Source of the DNA: Paenibacillus sp.
Lineage (GTDB): Bacteria > Bacillota > Bacilli > Paenibacillales > Paenibacillaceae
DNA length: 64,000 bases
NCBI GenBank assembly: GCA_031254035.1
Contig: JAIRVF010000069.1
Span: 62,001 to 126,000 of the forward strand
Reading direction: 5' to 3'
The position numbers and the translations under genes are program-made. Shown here piece after piece: positions 44,946 through 52,415 of this stretch; the first letter of the stretch is position 1, and each line of letters begins with the position of its first letter. The notes under the pieces are model-generated. The model worked only from the letters and a program-made list of their open reading frames with translations. It was not told the origin of the DNA and did not search any database.

Positions 44946-46493
44946 TCATTCATTTCCATTGGCGTTACGCATCTTTATGACATTATGAATGCGCAGTACA
45001 GCCGCAGCAACCTCGCCGGCCGTCTGCAGCCCGTGAATTTTAACGGGCGCGGGATCGACAATGCCATTCTCCTCATAATGGATTACCTGGCCGGAATCGC
45101 AGTCGATTCCCATGTCGTCACAGCCCTCCGTGAGCTGCGCGGCACGCGCCTCTTCCATCTTTTCCAGCGGATTATAGCCGGCGTTGAGCAGAATTTGGGC
45201 CATCGGCTTACGCAAGGCGGCGGCCACTGCCGCAATCCCAAACGCCTCCATACCTTTCACCGCTTCACGAAGGCGTTCAAGTTCGTAGGAAACGGCAAGC
45301 TCGGCGGTACCGCCGCCAGGCAGGATTCCGCCGCTAATTGCGGCCTGAAGCGCGGAAGCCGCGTCGGCGGCAATCCGAGCCGATTCTCCAACCACTTCGG
45401 CGGTGCTGGCCCCGACAATAAGCGTAACAAAAGGATCCTCCTTTTGTCCGCCGCTGCTGATTCGTACACGGTCAAGCAACTCATCGTAATAGGCCTGCGG
45501 TGCAAACCCGAGCAGCTTATTCAGGGACTCCCGTTCTTTATGTAACGCCGTCCGCCGCAGCGGTACGGCTCCGGTCATCAAGCTGACACGAGCGAGATCT
45601 TTCCGGCTTACGCGGGGAATCACCATCATCCCGTGATCCATGCAGAACTGCTCGGCATCCGGATGGATTCCCTTTTCAAGCAGCACTAGGCCTACACCGA
45701 GGTCAGCCAGCATATTCAAATCACGGGCGAAACGCTCCCGCAGCTCCATGTAACGGGCAAAACCGGCTTCGGTCGTGAGCACTTCCTCGTCCAAGCTTTC
45801 AGGCTCAAGCGCATCGTGCAACACAAGAACGCGGGTATCGGCAAGTTCAGGCGTGTCATGGAGGTATAAGGGCGTTTGTCTTAGCAAAAGACCCTCAAAT
45901 ACTTCATTATTGCCTTTTTCATGCGACGTTACCGCATCAGCCAACAGATAGGAAGGATCTTTCAGCTTGCGGATCCCAATGACCGCAGCAGCTTCCATCA
46001 CCAATTGAACGATGTCTTCCCGTTCTCTGCCTGCAACATATACGGCTTTGGCCAGCAAAGGATCCGCAAGATCGCTGATCTCCCTGGCTCTATTTTTCAG
46101 AGAATCGGCAGCCAGCCGAATTCCCTGCTGCATCCCTGTCACAACCTTGGAGGCAGGCACGCCTTTTACGATCTGAGATACACCTTCCTGTACGAGCGCG
46201 CCCGCTAGCACCGTAGCCGTAGTGGTTCCGTCTCCTACCTTCTTCTGTTGGGAACGGGCTACCTGGATCAGCAGTCTGGCAGCCGGATGGCTGATATCCA
46301 TTTTGTCTAAAATGGTAACTCCGTCGTTGGTGATAATCACGTCTCCGCGATCGCCAACCAGCATAACATCGAGCCCTTTCGGCCCGAGGGTTCCTTCGAC
46401 AGCCGAGGTGATGGCCCGGACGGCATTGCTGTTATTGAGCAGCGCGGCGTATCTCTCCTCGCCTTCTCGCATTGGCTGCTGACCTTGACTCAT
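44946..46493 (-). CDS. archaeal-like (group II/III-type) chaperonin, Cpn60/TCP-1 family
   Basis: This 515-residue chaperonin starts at the ATG at 46493 (MSQGQQPMREG), preceded by GGAGG. The three ATPase aspartates are present: D57 in NDGVTIL, D88 in VGDGTTTATVLAG and D377 before LPGGGTAEL. The ending YNPLEKMEEAR also fits. The apical domain (about 190-350) follows the thermosome pattern: ALEPESLDEEVLTTEAGF, FARDLNMLADLGVGLV, LLEKGIHPDAEQF, IPRVSRKDLARVSLMTGAV. It includes a segment at about 236-262 in the place of the helical built-in lid. GroEL lacks this lid and needs GroES; no groES is adjacent. The neighbours are hrcA upstream and grpE downstream, so it should be HrcA-controlled. Group III chaperonins of this kind are known from some Firmicutes. 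Confidence 0.85.
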   Translation of the reverse strand: MSQGQQPMREGEERYAALLNNSNAVRAITSAVEGTLGPKGLDVMLVGDRGDVIITNDGVTILDKMDISHPAARLLIQVARSQQKKVGDGTTTATVLAGALVQEGVSQIVKGVPASKVVTGMQQGIRLAADSLKNRAREISDLADPLLAKAVYVAGREREDIVQLVMEAAAVIGIRKLKDPSYLLADAVTSHEKGNNEVFEGLLLRQTPLYLHDTPELADTRVLVLHDALEPESLDEEVLTTEAGFARYMELRERFARDLNMLADLGVGLVLLEKGIHPDAEQFCMDHGMMVIPRVSRKDLARVSLMTGAVPLRRTALHKERESLNKLLGFAPQAYYDELLDRVRISSGGQKEDPFVTLIVGASTAEVVGESARIAADAASALQAAISGGILPGGGTAELAVSYELERLREAVKGMEAFGIAAVAAALRKPMAQILLNAGYNPLEKMEEARAAQLTEGCDDMGIDCDSGQVIHYEENGIVDPAPVKIHGLQTAGEVAAAVLRIHNVIKMRNANGNE

Positions 46494-46508
46494 CCGTCTC
46501 AAGCCTCC

Positions 46509-47543
46509 TTATTTATTCAGCTTTGACAGCATCTTGGTCATGTCGTTGGACAATATGCCAAGCAAGTTTATGACTTTGGCGTATTCCATCCGCGTGGGAC
46601 CCAGGATGCCGATCGTTCCTAGCGCCTCTCCGTCAATCGAATAGGTCGCCGTGATTAGGCTGCAGTTGGCAAAAGCTTCATGGTCGTTTTCAGTCCCGAT
46701 CCGCACTTGGATCCCCGCCGCCCCCTGCATGGAAGTCATCATTTTCGTTAGCGTAGACGTTTCTTCAAGAAGATCCAGGATGTCCTTAACCTTCTCAACG
46801 TCTTTAAATTCGGGCTGCGTCAGCATATTCGTCGCACCGCTCAAATACACGCGTTGATCGGTATCTTCTTCCATGAAGATGGAATCCAGGATGCTCATGG
46901 TTTCTTCGAAATTGGTCAGATGGCGCTGCATCTCCTCCCCAAGCTCACGGTACAGTCTGGTTTTGAGTTTATAGAGTGGCACATTAACCAACTTGCTGTT
47001 CAGGAGATTTACCACCTTCTCCATTTCGGAAACCGATACGCCGGACGGTACGGTTACTGTCTTGCTTTCGACCTGACCCGTGCTGGTTACGATAATAGCC
47101 ACCGCAGTCGTTTCATTCAGTGGCAACAGCTGGAAATGACGCAGAGACGTATGAAAAACTTCCGGCCCAAGCAGGATGGAAGTGTAGTTGGTAATATGGG
47201 ATAAAATCATGGCGGCATGCTGGATCACCTGCTCAGACGCATTCAGCTTCTCAGCGAAAAATGTGCGCAACGTGCGCAGTTCGGCCGGAAGCGCTTGATA
47301 AATCGGATCCAGATGGTCAACATAATATCGGTAACCTTTATGAGAAGGGATGCGTCCGGCCGATGTATGAGGCTGCTCCAAAAAGCCCAGTTCCTCCAAA
47401 TCAGCCATCTCGTTACGAATGGTCGCAGGACTAAACCCGACATCCCCCCGTCTCGATATGCTGCGCGAGCCGACGGGTTCCGCAGAACGGATATAATCGT
47501 CAACAATCGCATTCAAGATTAATCTTTGGCGTTCGGTAAGCAT
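46509..47543 (-). CDS. hrcA: heat-inducible transcription repressor HrcA
   Basis: HrcA represses heat-shock genes by binding CIRCE, and its own gene is the first under that operator. The 344-residue protein has the N-terminal winged helix (MLTERQRLILNAIVDDYIRS, then SRSISRRGDVGFSPATIRNE near 23-42). A GAF-like dimerisation core follows, with RIGTENDHEAFANCSLI near 278 and GTIGILGPTRMEYAKVI near 308. Activity in Bacillus depends on GroEL. In this organism the neighbouring chaperonin might share that role, but this is inference. Ribosome site GAGGGAGGGGAAG. Confidence 0.96.
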   Translation of the reverse strand: MLTERQRLILNAIVDDYIRSAEPVGSRSISRRGDVGFSPATIRNEMADLEELGFLEQPHTSAGRIPSHKGYRYYVDHLDPIYQALPAELRTLRTFFAEKLNASEQVIQHAAMILSHITNYTSILLGPEVFHTSLRHFQLLPLNETTAVAIIVTSTGQVESKTVTVPSGVSVSEMEKVVNLLNSKLVNVPLYKLKTRLYRELGEEMQRHLTNFEETMSILDSIFMEEDTDQRVYLSGATNMLTQPEFKDVEKVKDILDLLEETSTLTKMMTSMQGAAGIQVRIGTENDHEAFANCSLITATYSIDGEALGTIGILGPTRMEYAKVINLLGILSNDMTKMLSKLNK

Positions 47544-47579
47544 GTCTTCCCCTCCCTCTGGTTGTTGATTTCGCCATCG

Positions 47580-47606
47580 TTAGCACTCGGCATAGATGAG
47601 TGCTAA
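47580..47606. promoter_or_regulatory. CIRCE operator of the heat-shock operon
   Basis: TTAGCACTC (47580-47588), nine bases, GAGTGCTAA (47598-47606): a perfect match to the CIRCE consensus, about 37 bases upstream of hrcA. It lies just downstream of the -10 of the promoter, where bound HrcA would block transcription. Confidence 0.97.
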
Positions 47607-47615
47607 CCACTAATA

Positions 47616-47660
47616 CAAAAATACCAAACTGACCTGAGCATTGTCAAGTCAGTTCGGTAT
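47616..47660 (-). terminator. terminator of the DUF4179 gene, overlapping the hrcA promoter
   Basis: On the minus strand ATACCGAACTGAC (47660-47648) pairs with GTCAGTTTGGTAT (47633-47621), followed by TTTTGTATT. The stop codon of the upstream gene is 19 bases before. Confidence 0.85.
47618..47647 (-). promoter_or_regulatory. sigma-A promoter of the hrcA operon
   Basis: TTGACA (47647-47642), an 18-base spacer and TATTTT (47623-47618) on the minus strand. The -35 sits in the loop of the upstream terminator and the -10 in its U-run. CIRCE begins 12 bases after the -10. Confidence 0.8.
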
Positions 47661-47678
47661 GGGTAAAGGCTGGATTTG

Positions 47679-49379
47679 CTATTGTTGTAGTGTAATTTCA
47701 GCTTCCCGGGATGAATCATAATAGGAATAGAAACCTGGGTTGATTTCAAGCGATTGTTTCATGCTGAAATCCGGATATCTTTCAATCTTTTTACTAGGCA
47801 TGTCAAAGCCAATGTTAGAGGGGTTATATTCGGCATACATATATTCACCATCAACCCGTAACATGGATTGGCTCATATTTTTAAAGTTCTCGGAATTGCA
47901 TACGGATTCGACGACGAGGTCTTTCCCATCCATATAATAGGTGAAGTGCAACTTAAACGAATTCACATCCAAATCTCCAGACTGTTTTTCCGCTGTCGGT
48001 CGGTTCAGCTCCAGCCAGTTGGCCTTTATATCCCGCGCACTGACGACTGGTTTCCGCAAGATCAGCTTCATCGGAACCTTAGACCAATCCTTATACCATT
48101 CCGGCGATTCAAACACAAAGACATCTTTATTATTTGGGAAGTCCCCTTTAGTCGTATAGTAGCCGGTAATTTCCTGATCTCCGATCTTCAGTCGTGCGTC
48201 TCTATATTGAGATATGGCATACTTGTCACGTACCACGCCGTTTGTTACGGTCTCATTATCTTTAGCATTGACGATAATCTGAAGCGGCGTTACCGTCAGG
48301 TGATCCAGTGACATAGCCGCTTTATCCTTAAATTCGGTGGTCGTCTGCAGCGGCTTCGAATAAACGGCTTCGCTTGCCTTTTTGCCATCTGCTTTAAAAT
48401 GAAGTGACCAATCTCCCTCGATTCGCTCCATTTCTTTCAAATAATTGAAGTGAACCTCTGAACCGCTCCACTCTTTTTCGGTCATATTGTTGAACAATTG
48501 TTCTCTTTTCATCTCTGTGCCTTTTGGAGGAAAGATAAATGTCCTTACGTTTTTTGTTTCTTCCCTGTTAGACACCACCGTCAAATGAGGAGAATAATTA
48601 CCGCCGGTTTTTTCGTCCGTCGTGGTTAAGTTATATCGCACAATCAAGCCCTTTTGATCCATAGGATCCGTGAGATTTTGAGACTCCCTCACCGACTCGA
48701 TTTTAAAGGAAGGATAAAGAGCCTCGCCCGTAGAAACGGTCTCCCCCGCCTTGGGGGCTTCCTTTAGGACGACTTCCTTATTTTTAAGATAAACAAGTTT
48801 TACAGCTTCCAAAGTATAGTTTTTTTCACTGTTCTTTAGGGTGTCTTCCGTCTCATAAATACCAAGCAGCTTTCCGCTTTTTTCATCATATTTTAAGTAT
48901 CCGTTCACAGGTAGTTTTTTTCCGCTATCATCTTTGATGACGACATGATCGAATCTAGCCTCGTCGTATTCGCTGGGCTTCATAGGCGTATCCACCACCA
49001 CCAGCAGCTTCATTCTCTCCCCGTCCGTAACGACGCCTTTCAAGCTCATCGTGACTCCCTTGCTAGCCACGTCCAGATCATCATAACGTTGGCCGATGTC
49101 GTTATCCAGCGCATTGGTTATGCTCTGTCCTCCGTAAAGCTTGCCCCAATCGAATGAGACTCCAGCAAATACGGGAACGGCGGCAACCATAAAGCATGAA
49201 AACACGATCGCGGCAGGAATAAATTTCTTCCGGCTTCTTGCGGGCGGAGCCGTTCGCACCACGCCAGTAGCACGCCGTTTGGCTGCTTCACGGTCGATCC
49301 GCAACCACATCTCGTCATAATCCGGCCTTGGCGGAGTTGGGATGTTTTCCTTTATCTCATTTTCATAAAACCGACTCAT
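47679..49379 (-). CDS. DUF4179-type membrane protein, probable anti-sigma factor
   Basis: This 566-residue protein is of the kind found next to ECF sigma genes in Paenibacillus. A cytoplasmic N-terminus of about 50 residues (IPTPPRPDYDEMWLRID) would bind the sigma factor. One membrane segment (about 53-72, IPAAIVFSCFMVAAVPVFAG) follows, then the DUF4179 region (residues about 75-180, with MSLKGVVTDGERMKLLVVVD). A long extracytoplasmic beta-rich part makes up the rest. The ATG at 49379 lies inside the end of the sigma gene. Anti-sigma function is inferred from the pairing. It ends at the terminator before hrcA. Confidence 0.8.
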   Translation of the reverse strand: MSRFYENEIKENIPTPPRPDYDEMWLRIDREAAKRRATGVVRTAPPARSRKKFIPAAIVFSCFMVAAVPVFAGVSFDWGKLYGGQSITNALDNDIGQRYDDLDVASKGVTMSLKGVVTDGERMKLLVVVDTPMKPSEYDEARFDHVVIKDDSGKKLPVNGYLKYDEKSGKLLGIYETEDTLKNSEKNYTLEAVKLVYLKNKEVVLKEAPKAGETVSTGEALYPSFKIESVRESQNLTDPMDQKGLIVRYNLTTTDEKTGGNYSPHLTVVSNREETKNVRTFIFPPKGTEMKREQLFNNMTEKEWSGSEVHFNYLKEMERIEGDWSLHFKADGKKASEAVYSKPLQTTTEFKDKAAMSLDHLTVTPLQIIVNAKDNETVTNGVVRDKYAISQYRDARLKIGDQEITGYYTTKGDFPNNKDVFVFESPEWYKDWSKVPMKLILRKPVVSARDIKANWLELNRPTAEKQSGDLDVNSFKLHFTYYMDGKDLVVESVCNSENFKNMSQSMLRVDGEYMYAEYNPSNIGFDMPSKKIERYPDFSMKQSLEINPGFYSYYDSSREAEITLQQ

Positions 49380-49881
49380 TTCCGATCATCTCCTTTTTCT
49401 CGAATCCTGATATTTTTTTCAGCAGTTTAATGCCCCTGTTCAGACGCGACTTTACCGTTCCTTCTGGAATGTTGATGACATTCGCGATTTCCGGCACCGT
49501 CATGTCATTGACGTATCTGAGCGTAACCACCATCCGGATATTATCCGGCAGCTTGCCGTACATCCGTTCAAATTCATTTTTGATTTCCTGCTGATCCATG
49601 TTTTCCTCGACAGGGTTCGATGGACCTGGCCGTGTGAGCAGGTATGCTCTCAGCTCTTTGGCCCAGCCGCTATTACGTCTTCTGAGCACGCTGTTGCATT
49701 CATTTGAAGCAATTCGCAGCAACCATGATTTCAAGTCACGGACTTGATCCCGATCGGCAAGGATGGCTTTGACAAAAACTTCTTGGCACAGATCCTCGGC
49801 GTCCGAACGATTTTGCATCATATAATAGCAAAGATGGTAAACCTGGCTTTTGTAAGTTTCAAACAACTCGCGATCATTCAC
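49363..49881 (-). CDS. ECF-type RNA polymerase sigma factor
   Basis: This 172-residue sigma-70 family ECF factor has region 2 in VYHLCYYMMQNRSDAEDLCQ and EVFVKAI (residues about 14-42) and SWLLRIASNECNSVLRRR near 52. Region 4 is near 113-160, with VVTLRYVNDMTVPEIANVIN and IPEGTVKSRLNRGIKLLKK. It has no region 1 or 3. The start is a GTG at 49881, and the ribosome site is GGGAGGTGG. It overlaps its DUF4179 partner by 17 bases. A possible autoregulatory promoter, TGAACG (49944-49939) then GTCATA (49921-49916), is weak. Confidence 0.9.
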   Translation of the reverse strand: MNDRELFETYKSQVYHLCYYMMQNRSDAEDLCQEVFVKAILADRDQVRDLKSWLLRIASNECNSVLRRRNSGWAKELRAYLLTRPGPSNPVEENMDQQEIKNEFERMYGKLPDNIRMVVTLRYVNDMTVPEIANVINIPEGTVKSRLNRGIKLLKKISGFEKKEMIGNESVL

Positions 49882-49962
49882 TTAAACTCCACCTCCCTTG
49901 CTGCTTTCTTGACTATATGACTGATAACAACGGGCAACCGTTCACTTTTTCTCTAAAGAGGT

Positions 49963-50206
49963 AGTTCAAAAAGTCCGCCTTTGATCACGAAGTAAATCAG
50001 GAAGCGGGCTCAGCATCGAATCTTGAATTCAGCCGGGCCTAAGCGAAAGCTTTCGTAGTATGTTTCCTTCGGAAACATCTCAGATGCTCACGTACCTCAA
50101 CGTACGCTCCGCTTCTCAGTCCCTAACTTCATCCAACTCAAGCGTTTTGAAAAAACGCACGTCGGAAGCATACGCCTTGGTGCTGAAAACCGAACTTTTT
50201 GAACAT
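49963..50206 (+). repeat. MITE-like intergenic repeat, family B
   Basis: This 244-base copy has ends AGTTCAAAAAGTCCGCCTTT and, inward from the right, TGTTCAAAAAGTTCGGTTTT. It contains GCGTTTTGAAAAAACGCACG, a small hairpin absent from the 41942 copy but present at 60306. It fills the gap upstream of the ECF sigma gene, next to a repeat C copy. Confidence 0.8.
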
Positions 50207-50251
50207 GCATTAAATCTATTATACCGATGCATTTCAAGGTTGGCAGACCGT

Positions 50252-50377
50252 AAAATAACCCGACAAAGAGTATCGGAAAGAAATTCGACGCCTCTCAAAG
50301 AGGGGCGCTTTTGCGGAGCAAAAGTACTAAGTGGAGGCTATGCTCGATGCTTATTCCAAATACTTTGCGAGGACCCC
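50252..50377. repeat. intergenic repeat family C, expanded copy
   Basis: The outer parts (AAATAACCCGACAAAG at the left; GTGGAGGCTATGCTCGATGC and the following CTTATTCCAAATACTTTGCG at the right) match the compact copy at 39771. Between them about 62 extra bases include a CGCCTCTCAAAGAGGGGCG hairpin and a TTTTGCGGAGCAAAA hairpin. The 612-base gap between the ECF sigma gene and the GNAT gene is filled by repeat B, this element and a terminator. Confidence 0.6.
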
Positions 50378-50424
50378 AATAAACTTAAACAGGGCAGTGA
50401 TTTTATACTTTCTGATATGGCAAC

Positions 50425-50472
50425 AAAAAACCACTTTCCTTCAACCTATAATCTGGTTTGGAAAGTGGTTTC
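50425..50472 (-). terminator. terminator of the GNAT gene
   Basis: On the minus strand AACCACTTTCC pairs with GGAAAGTGGTT across about 20 bases, followed by TTTTTG. It lies 23 bases past the stop codon. Confidence 0.85.
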
Positions 50473-50494
50473 TTCTAAATTATATGGACTTAAG

Positions 50495-50962
50495 TTAAGC
50501 AAGCGTCTTAAGCACGGCAATTTCGTCGCAGCAGGACTGCTTGCTGCAATTCACACAATCAGTCCATACCTTTTCGGGGAAAATTTCCTTTTCCACTACA
50601 GAAAAACCGTTCTTCACGAAAAAAGATACTTCATACGTCAAAGCCATAACTTTCGGAATACCCTGACGCCTTGCTTCCTCTGTCAGTTTGTTGACAAGCA
50701 TGGAGCCGATTCCGAGTCCTTTATGTCCATCCATAATGCCAAGGGAGCGGATTTCAACCAGATCGTTGCCCAGTTGGCATAACGAACCGCAGCCGATCAC
50801 GATACCATCCATTTCCGCAACTACGAACTGCTCCAGCTGCTGCTCCAGCAACTTACGGGACCGTGGCAGCATAATCCCCTTTTGCGCATACCCGTCGATC
50901 ATCTGAAAAAGCGGCTCAATATCCTCCGGTACCGCATTTCTGCATGTGCATACAGCCGGCAT
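50495..50962 (-). CDS. GNAT family N-acetyltransferase, ArgA-like
   Basis: This single-domain GNAT acetyltransferase of about 155 residues starts MPAVCTCRNAVPEDIEPL after AGGAGG; an upstream GTG-type start at 50986 is less likely. The layout MLPRSRKLLEQQLEQFVVAE, VIGCGSLCQLGNDLVEIRSL and the acetyl-CoA loop GHKGLGIGSMLV (about 85-96) resembles stand-alone N-acetylglutamate synthases of the COG1246 type. The C-terminus has a cysteine-rich tail (CVNCSKQSCCDE). No arginine genes are nearby, so the substrate is open. It is monocistronic. Confidence 0.8.
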   Translation of the reverse strand: MPAVCTCRNAVPEDIEPLFQMIDGYAQKGIMLPRSRKLLEQQLEQFVVAEMDGIVIGCGSLCQLGNDLVEIRSLGIMDGHKGLGIGSMLVNKLTEEARRQGIPKVMALTYEVSFFVKNGFSVVEKEIFPEKVWTDCVNCSKQSCCDEIAVLKTLA

Positions 50963-51131
50963 CCTACTTCGACCTCCTACAGTCAAGGATGATGCAATAG
51001 GCTCTTGCCCGGAGTCAATATGCGCATCCTCAATACGTGCTATTAGGCGTGATTAAGAAAATAACAATCATTTTTTTGATCGCGCCTTTTTATCATGAAT
51101 AAATATACAACATTGCGCATAGAAGTTCAAG

Positions 51132-52346
51132 CTATTCTTTTGAAGTTAACGACCCGATAAATTCGCCAAACACATCGTTACCAAACAGAAGCCCTTTTTC
51201 ACTGAGACGGTAGCCCGCTTCCGTTTTATCCAGGAGTCCTGCATCCAGCATTTTATGCAGCGGTTTTGCAAACACATCCTCGATCGAAAGACCAAACTGT
51301 TCCCGGAAATGCTGCTCGGAAACCCCGCTGAGTACGCGCAGGCCCACCATCATGAAGTCCTCCATCGCTTCCTCTTTTGGAACAGTAAAAGATTCAAGCC
51401 GAGGCAATTCTTCCTTCGTAGCTTCGGTATACGGATTCACGCCCTTGATGTTCATATGGCGCTGGCGACCTATATAGCCATGGGCCCCGGCGCCAAGTCC
51501 GTAATAATCCTCGTTCAGCCAATAGGCCATATTGTGGCGGCTGTGATAACCCGGCTTGGCAAAATTGCTGATCTCATATTGCTCGTAACCCGCCTCTTTC
51601 ATTCGATTCATCAGGAGCAGGTACATCTGCAACTCTTCGTCTTCGCTCGGAAGCGGCAGCTGGTTCTTTTTGTACATCGTATGGAAAAGCGTATTCTCTT
51701 CCACTTTCAGGCTGTAGATAGAGTAATGCGGCAGTCCAAGCGCCAACGCCTTGTCCACGCTTTCCGCCAACATCTCAACGGTCTGATTCGGCAGGCCGAA
51801 CATTAAATCGATCGACATATTTTCGAAACCGGCTTTTCGGGCATTTTCCAGACTCTGATAGACGTCATCCGTGTCATGAATCCGTCCGATTCGCTCCAGC
51901 AGACCGTTGTTGAAAGATTGGACGCCGAAGCTGACGCGATTGACTCCGCCTTCGCGCATGACTGAGAGCTTTTCCAGATCCGTGGTGCCTGGATTGGCTT
52001 CCATAGAGAATTCAATCGTATCCGACCAATTCGGAAAATAAGTACGTACCGTCTTCAAAAAGTACTCCATCTCATCCGGTTTCAAAACGGTCGGCGTTCC
52101 GCCGCCCACGAAAATACTTTTGATCTCGCCCGGAGGAACCTCTTTCACCGTCCGTTCCATTTCGCGCTCGAGACCTTGCAAATATGCCATCACTGGCTGA
52201 TCTTTCAGCACATAAGAGTTGAAATCACAATAAAAGCACTTATTGGTGCAAAAGGGAATATGAATATAGACTACTTGCGGTTTAGTGCTTCCCTGAACCA
52301 CTGCGGGTTCCGCCGAATGCGGCTGAATGTTTGCCATTTGTGTCAT
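51132..52346 (-). CDS. hemW: radical SAM heme chaperone HemW
   Basis: HemW is a radical SAM protein related to coproporphyrinogen dehydrogenase HemN but acts as a heme-delivery chaperone. The 404-residue protein has the cluster motif C-x3-C-x2-C in CTNKCFYCDFN near 33-43. It lacks the extra N-terminal cysteine of true HemN. IFVGGGTPTVLKPDEM is near 80, and GLGAGAHGYI near 284. The C-terminal HemN domain ends near 390. It follows lepA, as in Bacillus. Start at 52346 or 52337; spacing from GGAGG does not decide. Confidence 0.93.
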   Translation of the reverse strand: MTQMANIQPHSAEPAVVQGSTKPQVVYIHIPFCTNKCFYCDFNSYVLKDQPVMAYLQGLEREMERTVKEVPPGEIKSIFVGGGTPTVLKPDEMEYFLKTVRTYFPNWSDTIEFSMEANPGTTDLEKLSVMREGGVNRVSFGVQSFNNGLLERIGRIHDTDDVYQSLENARKAGFENMSIDLMFGLPNQTVEMLAESVDKALALGLPHYSIYSLKVEENTLFHTMYKKNQLPLPSEDEELQMYLLLMNRMKEAGYEQYEISNFAKPGYHSRHNMAYWLNEDYYGLGAGAHGYIGRQRHMNIKGVNPYTEATKEELPRLESFTVPKEEAMEDFMMVGLRVLSGVSEQHFREQFGLSIEDVFAKPLHKMLDAGLLDKTEAGYRLSEKGLLFGNDVFGEFIGSLTSKE

Positions 52347-52361
52347 TTCCCTCCTTAAATA

Positions 52362-52388
52362 TGAAATAACCCCACAACGTGGGGCTAT
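52362..52388 (-). terminator. terminator of lepA (family C-like hairpin)
   Basis: On the minus strand GCCCCACGTTGTGGGGTTATTT: a six-base perfect stem with a short loop and a U-rich tail. It resembles the closing arm of repeat C (AAATAACCCCACAA) but lacks the rest. Confidence 0.8.
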
Positions 52389-52415
52389 TGCTTTGAAGTT
52401 TATTCACATACGATT

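Noticed and set aside
50060..50782. 240-codon plus-strand frame
   Set aside because: It runs through repeat B, repeat C and the GNAT terminator and then antisense to the GNAT gene, so its sequence is explained by those features.
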